Shown here piece by piece: positions 27,517 through 35,933 of a stretch of 64,000 nt of DNA (position 1 is the first letter of the stretch; each line of letters opens with the position of its first letter). Location: the NCBI RefSeq assembly GCF_004016445.2, contig NZ_SADT02000001.1, forward strand, positions 1,841,630 to 1,905,629, written 5' to 3'. Below the pieces are notes generated by a model. The model had not been told where the DNA came from. It did no database searches and was given only the letters and a program-made list of their open reading frames with translations. The DNA is from Mesorhizobium sp. M2E.F.Ca.ET.219.01.1.1 (GTDB lineage Bacteria; Pseudomonadota; Alphaproteobacteria; Rhizobiales; Rhizobiaceae). Both the position numbers and the translations under genes were made by a program.

Positions 27517-27692
27517 CTACAGGTTCCTCCCAGAACAACAGCGATTGAATTGAAGTGCCAATCTCTCGGACGTGGAAACGTCTCTCGGTTCTCCTCGATC
27601 ATACGGGGACGTGGGACCCCCACCCTGCGTCGCCGAAGCTCCGATCTCAGGGTAACAGGCCTGCGTCGGATTGGCACTCGCCACTATTTCGC

Positions 27693-27704
27693 GTAATCGA
27701 TTAC
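27693..27704. promoter_or_regulatory. LacI-family operator candidate
   Basis: GTAATCGATTAC is a perfect 12-base palindrome with the central CG typical of LacI-family operators. It lies between the divergent importer arms, 177 bases from the SBP start and about 100 bases from the ATPase start, so it could control both. It is followed at once by CTTGTCAACAAG (27705-27716), an imperfect second palindrome. No LacI gene is in the window. Confidence 0.6.
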
Positions 27705-27806
27705 CTTGTCAACAAGATTGGGTTTTTATCTATAAGATACCGACTTGCCGTTGCCCTTGGCAATGGCTAGCTTCACCGCAAAAGATCAAAAGATAAAGGG
27801 GAGACG

Positions 27807-28865
<1,059 letters not shown>

Positions 28866-28873
28866 AGCTTTAC

Positions 28874-28916
28874 GCAATTCCGGACGGAAAACCGCTCACA
28901 CTTTTCCTGGAATTGC
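28874..28916. repeat. Short palindromic repeat, family A (copy 1)
   Basis: GCAATTCC and GGAATTGC form the outer stem; inner GGAAAA and TTTTCC form a second. It lies 8 bases after the ATPase gene stop and shares structure with 58194-58237. The form suggests an RNA hairpin, but no T run follows, so termination is uncertain. Confidence 0.75.
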
Positions 28917-28949
28917 TCCAGGCCGCACACAGACTTCCAGGAGGGAACC

Positions 28950-29402
28950 ATGCTCAAAGGGATCAATCCGCTGCTCAATGCCGATGTGCTCCAGGCGCTG
29001 CGGGCGATGGGCCATGGCGACGACCTGATCATCGCCGACACCAATTTCCCGTCCGATTCGGTGGCGCGGCAAACCGTGCTCGGCAAGCTCTTGCGCATCG
29101 ATGCGCCGGCGGCCGACGTGGTGAAGGCGGTGCTGTCGGTCTATCCGCTGGATACTTTCGTCAACGATGCGGCGGCGCGCATGGAGATCGTCGGCAAGCC
29201 GAATGAGATCCCGCCGGTGCAGAAGGAGGTCCAGAAGGAGATCGACGCGGCCGAGGGCAAACCCTGGCCGATGATCTCGATCGAGCGCTACGCCTTCTAC
29301 GAGCGATCCAAGAAGGCCTATTGCGTGATCCAGACCGGCGAGCGCCGCTTCTATGGCTGCTTTGCCTTCCGCAAGGGTGTCATGCCGCCGGATGCGGAGT
29401 GA
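28950..29402 (+). CDS. fucU: RbsD/FucU family sugar mutarotase (L-fucose mutarotase-like)
   Basis: A 150-aa protein interconverting sugar anomers before phosphorylation or oxidation. The fold is recognised by MLKGINPLLNADVLQALRAMGHGDDLIIADTNFPSDSVA with the conserved His-Gly-Asp and Asp, and by the C-terminal RYAFYERSKKAYCVIQTGERRFYGCF. It resembles FucU more than RbsD at the start, but symbol choice is tentative. AGGAGG lies about 8 bases before the ATG. It ends 4 bases before the kinase ATG. Confidence 0.85.
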   Translation: MLKGINPLLNADVLQALRAMGHGDDLIIADTNFPSDSVARQTVLGKLLRIDAPAADVVKAVLSVYPLDTFVNDAAARMEIVGKPNEIPPVQKEVQKEIDAAEGKPWPMISIERYAFYERSKKAYCVIQTGERRFYGCFAFRKGVMPPDAE

Positions 29403-29406
29403 GGAC

Positions 29407-30336
29407 ATGGCCATCGGCAAGCCTGTTGTCATCCTGGGCGTGTTCGTCGCCGACACCGCCTATCGCGCCGACCGTCAGCCGCACATGGGCGAGACGATCC
29501 TCGGCAATTCCTTCAAGCTCGGACCGGGCGGCAAGGGCTCGAACCAGGCGGTCGCGGCAGGCAAGCTTGGCGCCGACATCACCTTCCTGACGCGACTGGG
29601 CGTCGATGCATTCGCCGATATGGCGAAGCAGACCTGGAGAGACGCAGGCGTGAAAAGCGCAGTCATCGACACGCCGCACAGCTATACCGGCGCGGCCTAT
29701 ATCTTCGTCGAGGAAGGCAGCGGCAACAATGCCATCATCGTCAGCCCGGGTGCGGCGATGCTGATCTCGCCTGCAGACATCGAGGCGCATGCCGAGCTCA
29801 TCCGGTCCGCCGGCGTCTTCGTCACCCAGCTCGAACAGCCGATCGACGCAGCCTTGAGAGCGCTGGAAATCGCGCGCGGGGCAGGGGTGACGACCATTCT
29901 CAATCCCGCGCCGGCCGCCAGCCTGCCGGATCGCATCTACACGATCTGCGACTATGTCACGCCCAACGAGACCGAGGCCGAAGGGCTGACCGGCATCAAG
30001 GTGTCGTCGGTCGACGACGCCCGCCGCGCCGCCGACGCTTTGCTGGCCAAGGGTGTCGGCACCGTCATCGTGACGCTCGGAGAAAAAGGCGCGCTGCTGC
30101 ACACCAGGGACCGCTCCGAACATGTCGGCGCGGTCAGTGCCGGTCCGGTGGTCGAGACGACGGGTGCGGGCGATGCCTTCAACGGCGGCCTGGCTGCAGC
30201 CTTGGCAAAGGGCGTCGAGCCGCTGCAGGCCGTGCGCTTCGCCTGCGCGGTCGCCGGCATTTCGGTGACTCGCCCAGGCACCGCGCCGTCCATGCCGACA
30301 TTGCAAGAGGTCGAGGCGCTGCTCGCGAAGGCATGA
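29407..30336 (+). CDS. rbsK: Ribokinase-family sugar kinase
   Basis: A 309-aa PfkB family kinase. Substrate-binding GPGGKGSNQAVAAGKLGAD (about 39-57), the anion-hole and base ETTGAGDAFNGGLAAAL (about 250-266, catalytic Asp in GAGD), and the ATP site VTLGEKGALL. The next-best assignment is another pentose or deoxyhexose kinase. AGGA lies upstream of ATG 29407; 4 bases after fucU. The gene ends the plus-strand arm. Confidence 0.87.
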   Translation: MAIGKPVVILGVFVADTAYRADRQPHMGETILGNSFKLGPGGKGSNQAVAAGKLGADITFLTRLGVDAFADMAKQTWRDAGVKSAVIDTPHSYTGAAYIFVEEGSGNNAIIVSPGAAMLISPADIEAHAELIRSAGVFVTQLEQPIDAALRALEIARGAGVTTILNPAPAASLPDRIYTICDYVTPNETEAEGLTGIKVSSVDDARRAADALLAKGVGTVIVTLGEKGALLHTRDRSEHVGAVSAGPVVETTGAGDAFNGGLAAALAKGVEPLQAVRFACAVAGISVTRPGTAPSMPTLQEVEALLAKA

Positions 30337-30433
30337 ACTTGTAGTTCGCCTGGTTTATTAGCGGCCTCTTGAGCCGGAACGCTCCTGAAGCGAGCGCGTT
30401 CATCCTCCTGGTCGGCAACGCCGGAACGGCAGG

Positions 30434-30532
30434 ATGAAGAAACCTTACGAAAAACCCACGCTTGTGAAGCGCCAGAGGCTCACCGAGCGTACGGCCCAGA
30501 TCATCGCTTCCGGCGTGGTCGTGGGCGAATGA
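30434..30532 (+). CDS. Putative orphan RiPP-precursor microprotein (32 aa)
   Basis: A 32-residue frame from ATG 30434 to TGA 30530-30532. It begins MKKPYEKPTLVKR, with the spaced Y5-x-x-P8-x-L10 pattern of leader peptides bound by the RRE domain of lasso-peptide machinery, and has an invariant-like KKxYEKPTL start seen in small rhizobial proteins annotated as putative RiPP precursors. The tail (ASGVVVGE) has no cysteine, and no Gly or Ala core start with Asp/Glu at ring positions 7-9, so it is not a classical lasso peptide. No B- or C-protein gene is in the window. The ribosome site (GGAACGG, about 5 bases further than ideal) is weak. Confidence 0.5.
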   Translation: MKKPYEKPTLVKRQRLTERTAQIIASGVVVGE

Positions 30533-30557
30533 TTCGCTGAATCGGGCTCGGACAGCG

Positions 30558-30761
30558 CTAAAGAATCCTGCTTGTCAGCTCCAGCATTGTCGTCGCGTCT
30601 TGCTCGCTGCCAGGCATATGCACGACGCGGAGCACGCGAAGGTCCTGGTTCGATCCGTCGACCGGCATCGACACGCTTTCGCCAACCCGCGGCAATTCCT
30701 GGAAGGCAAGCTCGTCCACATCCCTGGCGTCATCAATCGAAATGCGGCATCTCACAGCCAT
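30558..30761 (-). CDS. Small hypothetical protein
   Basis: A 67-aa acidic frame: MAVRCRISIDDARDVDELAFQELPRVGESVSM to EQDATTMLELTSRIL. The start ATG (30759-30761) has GGAG 6 bases upstream, which argues for a real gene. The beta-rich pattern (VGESVSMPV, LRVLRVVHMP) suggests a small soluble fold, but no family is recognised. It lies convergent to the RiPP-like microgene. Confidence 0.55.
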   Translation of the reverse strand: MAVRCRISIDDARDVDELAFQELPRVGESVSMPVDGSNQDLRVLRVVHMPGSEQDATTMLELTSRIL

Positions 30762-30929
30762 CTTGATCTCCGTCTTTTTCGCCCGTGGGCTGAACGGGAT
30801 AAGATTGGAATGGTTCCGGGAGGGTGCCGGCACCGCTTGTGTTATGACGAGTGTTCTCAAGACATGAGAGAGAACCGCGCTAAGACGCGCTCTACACACC
30901 GATTTTTCCGATTGATCCCGTGAAGGAAA

Positions 30930-31006
30930 TGGCGCGAGTGACGGGGCTCGAACCCGCGACCTCCGGCGTGACAGGCCGGCACTCTAACCGACTGAGCTAC
31001 ACCCGC
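30930..31006 (-). tRNA. tRNA-Asp(GTC)
   Basis: A 77-nt minus-strand tRNA with acceptor GCGGGTG paired to CACTCGC (one G-U pair), discriminator G, CCA encoded. The anticodon stem CCGGC/GCCGG holds loop CTGTCAC, hence GTC (aspartate). T arm GCGGGTTCGAGCCCCGT. Confidence 0.97.
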
Positions 31007-31224
31007 GCACTGACGAGCACGTGTCAGGCGTGTTCGTCGTTGGGGCGCTGGATAAGGGGTTCGCCTGCGGGTGTCAAGCGCGGCATTGAAGCATTACAGC
31101 AATCAGGAGAAGGTTTTTTGACAGCGGCGTCGAACCTGGGGAAATCCGCGCCGCGACGGGCGCACCGCCGGTTCATTTGGCCTTGCGAACGCGACCCTAA
31201 CTGCTTAAAGGTCCGCGCTCAGGC

Positions 31225-31300
<76 letters not shown>

Positions 31301-31359
31301 TGATCCAAGATGCCGATTGCGGTGGGGCGATCAAATGACCGTCCCACCATCGTAGTCGA

Positions 31360-31920
31360 CTACTGCCTCACGTAGCAGCGCTTCTGGACATCCGGCGCCG
31401 GGTCTTCGCCGAAGGCGTCGTTGCTGCACTCCACACCGTTCCTGAAGACGTCCTGCGTGTACTGGCCACGTGCTCCGTATCGGACCACAGCGCGGCCGCG
31501 GAAATCGCAGAAATCGCCTTCCTTCGCGCAGGGGACCCACCCGCCGCGGCCCGGGCGCGAACCGTAATCGTCGCCGCCGTAGTTGTCGTCGTCGCCGTAG
31601 TTGTTGTCACCGCCATAGTCACCGCGACCGCGCGCGACAAAATAACAGGCTTTCTCGCGACCGGGGGCCGGGTCGCCAAAAACGCGATTCGAGCAACGGA
31701 CGACGGGACGATCGAAAAACCGGGAGGTCATTCGACCGCGCGCGCCATAGACCACTTCCGTGGGGTAGGGCAGGCGGCAAACGCCGCCTTCATTGGCGCA
31801 TCGCCGCAGCTGCTGGGCCGACGCGGTGGCGGGGAAAAGGGTGGACGCCGCGGCGACCAGGCCGGCCAGACATATGAAGGCCAGCATCGTTCGGATCGAG
31901 ACGTGAAAAGTTTTTAGCAC
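31360..31920 (-). CDS. Secreted two-repeat cysteine protein (YGARG repeats)
   Basis: A 186-aa protein from GTG 31918-31920 (GGGAG 7 bases upstream). A signal peptide (about 1-37, ending PATASAQQ) precedes two similar cysteine-containing modules: CANEGGVCRL...VYGARGRMTSRFF...CSNRVFGDPAPGREKACYF and CAKEGDFCDF...VRYGARGQYTQDVF...CSNDAFGEDPAPDVQKRCYV. Each carries four cysteines, so two disulfides per module are likely. They are joined by a Gly/Asp/Asn/Tyr-rich linker (DYGGDNNYGDDDNYGGDDYG). Similar YGA(N/R)G repeats occur in secreted bacterial polysaccharide enzymes as accessory modules, but here no catalytic domain is present. Function unknown. Confidence 0.75.
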   Translation of the reverse strand: MLKTFHVSIRTMLAFICLAGLVAAASTLFPATASAQQLRRCANEGGVCRLPYPTEVVYGARGRMTSRFFDRPVVRCSNRVFGDPAPGREKACYFVARGRGDYGGDNNYGDDDNYGGDDYGSRPGRGGWVPCAKEGDFCDFRGRAVVRYGARGQYTQDVFRNGVECSNDAFGEDPAPDVQKRCYVRQ

Positions 31921-32062
31921 GAATTGTCTCCCGGTTTGGTTGTGCGTCCGCATCCTACCGCAGACGGGTTGAATGCGCGATGAATGGCCGATTGCGTCGG
32001 AAGGCTATCGCTAACTCGACGTGCGAGTGCAGAACGCCGGCCGGTCTCACCGATGGCACGGT

Positions 32063-32818
32063 TCAGTATTTGATGATCCGCCGTTCAACAAGAACCACCA
32101 GGCAGAACAGCGCGATCGACAGCGACGACGACAGCGCGATCGCAGCATAGAGCCGGTCGGACTGGTAGTTGAAGGTGGCCTGGATGATCAGCGCGCCGAG
32201 CCCTTTGTCCGAGCCGATCCATTCGCCGACGATGGCGCCGATCACGGCGGTGGCCGAGGCGATCCTGAGCGAGGAGAACAGCATAGGCAGGGCGCGGGGC
32301 AGGCGCAGGCTCCAGAAAATCTCCGAGCGTGTCGCCGACAGCACCCGGAACAGCTCGTGTTCGTTGTCGCTTGCCGAATCAAGGCCGCGGATCATGTTCA
32401 CCAGCGTCGGGAAGAAGCAGATCACTGCGGCAATCACGATCTTCGGCGTCATGCCGAGGCCAAAGATCAGGATGATGATCGGCGACAGCGCCAGGATCGG
32501 AATGGTGTTGAAGAAGAGCACGATCGGGAAATAGGCGGCCTGCAGGACGCGGCTGTGGACGAAGAGCACGGCGAGCAGCACGGCAGCGAGATTGCCGATG
32601 ACGAAACCGGCCAGCGCCTCGATCAGCGTTGGCCGCAGATTGTCCATGAGGAGGGTAAAATTCTTCTGGAAGACGCCGAAGATGGCCGTCGGCGTCGGCA
32701 CGATATAGGCCGGCACGCCAAGCAGCGGCAGGAGATATTGCCAGGCAAGCAGGATCGACGCCGCGCCAAGGACGGGAAGCGCGACGGTCATTTGCGGGGA
32801 GAGCGGCACCTGTCTCAC
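32063..32818 (-). CDS. NitT/TauT-type ABC transporter permease
   Basis: A 251-aa permease from GTG 32816-32818, which overlaps the ATPase stop by 3 bases (GTGA). About six TM segments: TVALPVLGAASILLAWQYLL first, then LAGFVIGNLAAVLLAVLFV. The EAA loop (LRLPRALPMLFSSLRIASATAVIGAIVGEW) is that of SsuC/TauC-like permeases. The importer is completed by the ATPase and binding protein upstream in the same operon. The substrate is unknown; it is not confidently a sulfonate or nitrate system. Confidence 0.88.
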   Translation of the reverse strand: MRQVPLSPQMTVALPVLGAASILLAWQYLLPLLGVPAYIVPTPTAIFGVFQKNFTLLMDNLRPTLIEALAGFVIGNLAAVLLAVLFVHSRVLQAAYFPIVLFFNTIPILALSPIIILIFGLGMTPKIVIAAVICFFPTLVNMIRGLDSASDNEHELFRVLSATRSEIFWSLRLPRALPMLFSSLRIASATAVIGAIVGEWIGSDKGLGALIIQATFNYQSDRLYAAIALSSSLSIALFCLVVLVERRIIKY

Positions 32819-33588
32819 GATGCGCGCTCCAGCGCCACGCGCAGATCGGCCATGGCGGCGACAATTACCGGAGCTTCGCGCTTGCAGCGGTTGCCTTCCT
32901 GCTTGAAGGGCCGCATGTCGAGGTCCTTGACGACGCGCCCGGGATTGGCGGCCAGCACGATGACGCGCTCGCCGAGATAGGCGGCTTCCGCAATCGAATG
33001 CGTGACGAAGAGGATGGTCGTGCCGCTGCGCCGCCAGAGCGCCAACAGCTCGTCGTTCAACCGGTCGCGCGTGATCTCGTCCAGCGCGCCGAAGGGTTCG
33101 TCCATCAGAAGCAGTTTCGGTTCGCCGAGCAGGGCACGCGCGATCGCCACCCGCTGGCGCTGGCCGCCGGAGAGCTGGTGCGGCAGGCGCTCGCTGAGGC
33201 CGCCGAGCCCCATCAATTCCAGCAGTTCCGTGCTGCGGTCCTCGATCTTGCGGGTCAGGCTGCGCTGGCCGACGCCAAGCGGCAGGCGCACATTGTCGCG
33301 CACCGTGCGCCAGGGCAGCAGGGTGGAATCCTGGAAGACGAAGCCGACATCGCGGCGCGAGCGCACCGTATGCGGCGTCTCGCCAAGCACGCTGATCGTG
33401 CCGCCGAGGGGATCGAGCAGGTCGGCCACCACGCGGAGCAAGGTCGACTTGCCGCAACCGGACGGCCCCAGGATCGACAGGAAGGAACCGGCCGCGACGG
33501 TCAAGTCGAGGCCGGCGAGCACCTTGACGGCCGCCTGCCGGCCGCCATAGCCGACATCCAGCTGTCGCGCTTCGATCGCGTTAGCCAT
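32815..33588 (-). CDS. NitT/TauT-type ABC transporter ATPase
   Basis: A 257-aa ATPase: Walker [10 protein letters not shown] (about 41-49), Q-loop FQDSTLLPWRTV typical of TauB/SsuB, signature [14 protein letters not shown] (about 137-150), Walker B LLLMDEPFGALDEITR (about 157-172), H-loop ILFVTHSIAEA. It follows the binding protein by 53 bases, an interval mostly filled by a family B repeat, and overlaps the permease. Confidence 0.92.
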   Translation of the reverse strand: MANAIEARQLDVGYGGRQAAVKVLAGLDLTVAAGSFLSILGPSGCGKSTLLRVVADLLDPLGGTISVLGETPHTVRSRRDVGFVFQDSTLLPWRTVRDNVRLPLGVGQRSLTRKIEDRSTELLELMGLGGLSERLPHQLSGGQRQRVAIARALLGEPKLLLMDEPFGALDEITRDRLNDELLALWRRSGTTILFVTHSIAEAAYLGERVIVLAANPGRVVKDLDMRPFKQEGNRCKREAPVIVAAMADLRVALERAS

Positions 33589-33597
33589 TAGATCAGC

Positions 33598-33644
33598 ATG
33601 ATCTTTTCTGAAAACCGGTTCCCACTTTTCAGGATCATACTTTA
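33598..33644. repeat. Short palindromic repeat, family B (copy 2)
   Basis: TGAAAACCGGTTCCCACTTT with flanking ATGATCTTT and GGATCATACTTTAG. It includes the stop codon of the binding-protein gene and lies inside the operon before the ATPase gene, so it may affect relative expression. Confidence 0.7.
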
Positions 33645-34694
33645 GGCCGCGGGCGCGTCGAGTTTGGGCCGGTCGGCGGCCGAGAGTTCGAGTATCTTGG
33701 TGGTGTAGACATCGGCGGCCGCCGGGCGTCCGTTCGGATATTGGCCAACCTTGTCGAGCAGCGCCAATTGCTCCTCGATCGAGGCGGGATCGAACGTGCC
33801 CCAGCCATCCTTGGCGGTGGCGCCGTCGAAGGAGAGCTTCAGCACCAGGTTGATGGTCTTTTCTTCCCAGCCGAGGTCCATTTCCGGATAGGCGGCGACC
33901 ATCTTCTTCACCGCTTCCTGCGGGTTGGTATGCACCCAGCCCCAGCCCTTGCCGACGGCGCCGATGAACTTCGCCAGCGTCTCAGGGTCCTTCTCGATCG
34001 CGGCGTCGGTGGCGAAATAGACGTCCGCATAGGAACTCAGGCCGAGATCGCGCACCAGGAGGTCGATGCGATCGTCGCCGACCACGCTCAGCGCCTGCGT
34101 GTTGGTGATCCAGCCGCCGATCGCGTCGACATCGCCGCGCACCAGCGGGCCCTTGTCGAAGCCGACATTGACGATGGTGACCTCGGACGGATCGATCCCG
34201 TTCTTGGCCAGGATCTCGTCGATGACGAAGCGCGCCGTCGGCTGGATGCCGATCTTCTTGCCCTTGAGATCGGCGACGCCCCGGATCGGCTTGGCGGGTT
34301 TCGAGGTCAGCGCATAAGGACCGGTGCGGAAGCCGCAGGCGATGATCTTGATAGGTACGCCGCTGGCGCGGGCAGAATAGAGCTGCGGTGTTTCCGAGAA
34401 CTGCCCAAGCTGGGCGGCTCCCGAAATGACCGGCGGCACGGTCGACGCGTTGGGGCCACCGGGGCTGAACTCGACCTCGAGGCCGGCATCCTTGAAGTAA
34501 CCGTTGGCGACGGCCGCGATGTCGCCGATCTGTCCGTTGGACATCAGCCAATCATACTGGATGACGACCTTGCCCGCGGCCCTGGCGCCGGGCGTCAGCA
34601 CCAGCTGCATGCCGGCAGATGCGGCCGCAACGGCTGCGATGCCGCCTTTTACAAACGCACGGCGATTCAATTCGAAGTCCCTGTTCCCATTCAT
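33642..34694 (-). CDS. ABC transporter substrate-binding protein (NMT1/THI5-like)
   Basis: A 350-aa periplasmic protein with a twin-arginine signal: NRRAFVKGGIAAVAAASAG, ending near ARAA. The mature domain follows NitT/TauT binders: VIQYDWLMSNGQIGDIAAVANGYFKDAGLEVEF at the start, VPPVISGAAQLGQFS, and VADLKGKKIGIQPTARFVIDEIL in the hinge. The DWLMSNGQ segment differs from known taurine binders, so the ligand is open. Its stop overlaps a family B repeat; 67 bases separate it from the upstream VOC gene. Confidence 0.9.
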   Translation of the reverse strand: MNGNRDFELNRRAFVKGGIAAVAAASAGMQLVLTPGARAAGKVVIQYDWLMSNGQIGDIAAVANGYFKDAGLEVEFSPGGPNASTVPPVISGAAQLGQFSETPQLYSARASGVPIKIIACGFRTGPYALTSKPAKPIRGVADLKGKKIGIQPTARFVIDEILAKNGIDPSEVTIVNVGFDKGPLVRGDVDAIGGWITNTQALSVVGDDRIDLLVRDLGLSSYADVYFATDAAIEKDPETLAKFIGAVGKGWGWVHTNPQEAVKKMVAAYPEMDLGWEEKTINLVLKLSFDGATAKDGWGTFDPASIEEQLALLDKVGQYPNGRPAAADVYTTKILELSAADRPKLDAPAA

Positions 34695-34761
34695 TTTTCG
34701 CTCCTGTTGCAGACTTTTCTCGTCTCTTCTTCAGGCGCCGCTCCCTTCAGTGCGGCGTCGT

Positions 34762-35196
34762 CTACGGCTGTTCGTCGTGATAGTCGCCAGGGCCGCCGTC
34801 GAGCCAGGCGTAAAGCTCCCAGAGCGTGTCGTCCGGGTCGGTGAAATAGGCGCAGCGCGCGTTCCAGACGTAGTTTTCCGGCGGGCCGTAGAAAGGCACG
34901 CCTTTGGCGCTCAGCTCGCCATGCAGCCGGTCGATGTCGGCCGGCGTGTCGAGCTGCACGGCGACGCAGACCTTGTGCGCGTGGCGCGGCGATCTCAGCT
35001 TCGACACGCCGGTATGCCGGTTGATGTGGTCGAGCTCCCAGGCGGCGAGTGTCACGCCCTCGCCATGGAAATCGGCAAAGCCTTCGGCGCGGCGGCGCAG
35101 GCGGAAGCCGAGTTTCTCGACATAGAAATCGACTGTCCTTTCGATGTTTTCCACCAGAAGGCAGACGTCTGAGATGCGCGTGATGCTCGCAGACAT
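34762..35196 (-). CDS. VOC superfamily protein, extradiol-dioxygenase/glyoxalase fold
   Basis: A 144-aa protein. ITRISDVCLLVENIERTVDFYVEKLGF begins the first module, and YFTDPDDTLWELYAWL ends the second, with the Glu of the usual metal site. The His expected in module 2 is seen in AWELDHINRHTG and KVCVAVQLD is strand-like. Placed 2 bases after the GntR gene in an operon with an oxidase and an importer. The reaction is unknown; a ring- or thiol-modifying role is possible. Confidence 0.8.
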   Translation of the reverse strand: MSASITRISDVCLLVENIERTVDFYVEKLGFRLRRRAEGFADFHGEGVTLAAWELDHINRHTGVSKLRSPRHAHKVCVAVQLDTPADIDRLHGELSAKGVPFYGPPENYVWNARCAYFTDPDDTLWELYAWLDGGPGDYHDEQP

Positions 35197-35198
35197 GG

Positions 35199-35933
35199 CT
35201 ATTTCGCTCCGCCGGCTTTCGAGAGCGGCAGCTTGACGCCGACGCGGTTGGCGGCGCCGACGATGTGCGCCCGCATTGCCGCTTCCGCCGCTTCCGCATC
35301 GCCCGCCACCAGCGCCTGATAGATGCGCACATGCTCGCCGACATTGATCTCGACGAGATCGTGCAGCGGATTGGTCATGCGCGCGTAGTGGATCGAGTGG
35401 CGAATCTGCTCACAGACGAACGAGATGAAGGTGTGGATGTAGCTGTTGCCGGTGGCGCGGGCGATCTCGCGGTGGAAGAGCAGGTCGGCGTCGATACTGC
35501 CTTCTTCCCAACGCTCCTCGCCGCCCATGCGGTCGAGCGCAGCCTTGATCGAATCGAGATGCCCCTGATTGCGGCGCGCCGCTGCGAGCGCCGCCGATTC
35601 GGCCTCGAGGATGCAGCGCAGCTCGAACAGCCGCTCCATGTTGTGCGTGTCCTTGAGCGCCTCGCGGTCGATGCGGATCGCTGCCCGCTGCTCTGGCGCC
35701 AGCACGAAGGCGCCGATGCCTTGGCGCGCCTCGATCATGCCGTCGGCGCGAAGCTGGGCGATCGCCTCGCGCACGACATTGCGGCTGACGCCGAATTTTT
35801 CGGACAGCTCCTGCTCGGTCGGCAGCCGCGCGCCGGGGTTCAGCTCGCCGGATTCGATCTCGCGGCTGAGGAAGGCTGCGACCCGGTGCGGCAATGTCTC
35901 GACAGTGCCGATGGCGGCCAGTCTCTGCTTCAT
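35199..35933 (-). CDS. GntR/FadR family (FCD) transcriptional regulator
   Basis: A 244-aa regulator. N-terminal winged helix: LSREIESGELNPGARLPTEQELSEKFGVSRNVVREAIAQLRADGMIEARQGIGAFV (about 24-79). The C-terminal FCD effector domain starts about 100 with LFELRCILEAESAALAAARR and has His residues in LLFHREIARATGNSY and EHVRIYQALVAGDAEAAEAAMRAHI that may bind metal and a carboxylate. It overlaps the oxidase gene by 4 bases and probably controls its own operon through TGATACATATCA (37391-37402). Confidence 0.9.
   Translation of the reverse strand: MKQRLAAIGTVETLPHRVAAFLSREIESGELNPGARLPTEQELSEKFGVSRNVVREAIAQLRADGMIEARQGIGAFVLAPEQRAAIRIDREALKDTHNMERLFELRCILEAESAALAAARRNQGHLDSIKAALDRMGGEERWEEGSIDADLLFHREIARATGNSYIHTFISFVCEQIRHSIHYARMTNPLHDLVEINVGEHVRIYQALVAGDAEAAEAAMRAHIVGAANRVGVKLPLSKAGGAK

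Noticed and set aside
30434..30532. Classical lasso peptide
   Set aside because: No Gly or other usual first core residue with Asp/Glu at position 7-9, and no maturation genes nearby; kept only as a RiPP-like candidate.
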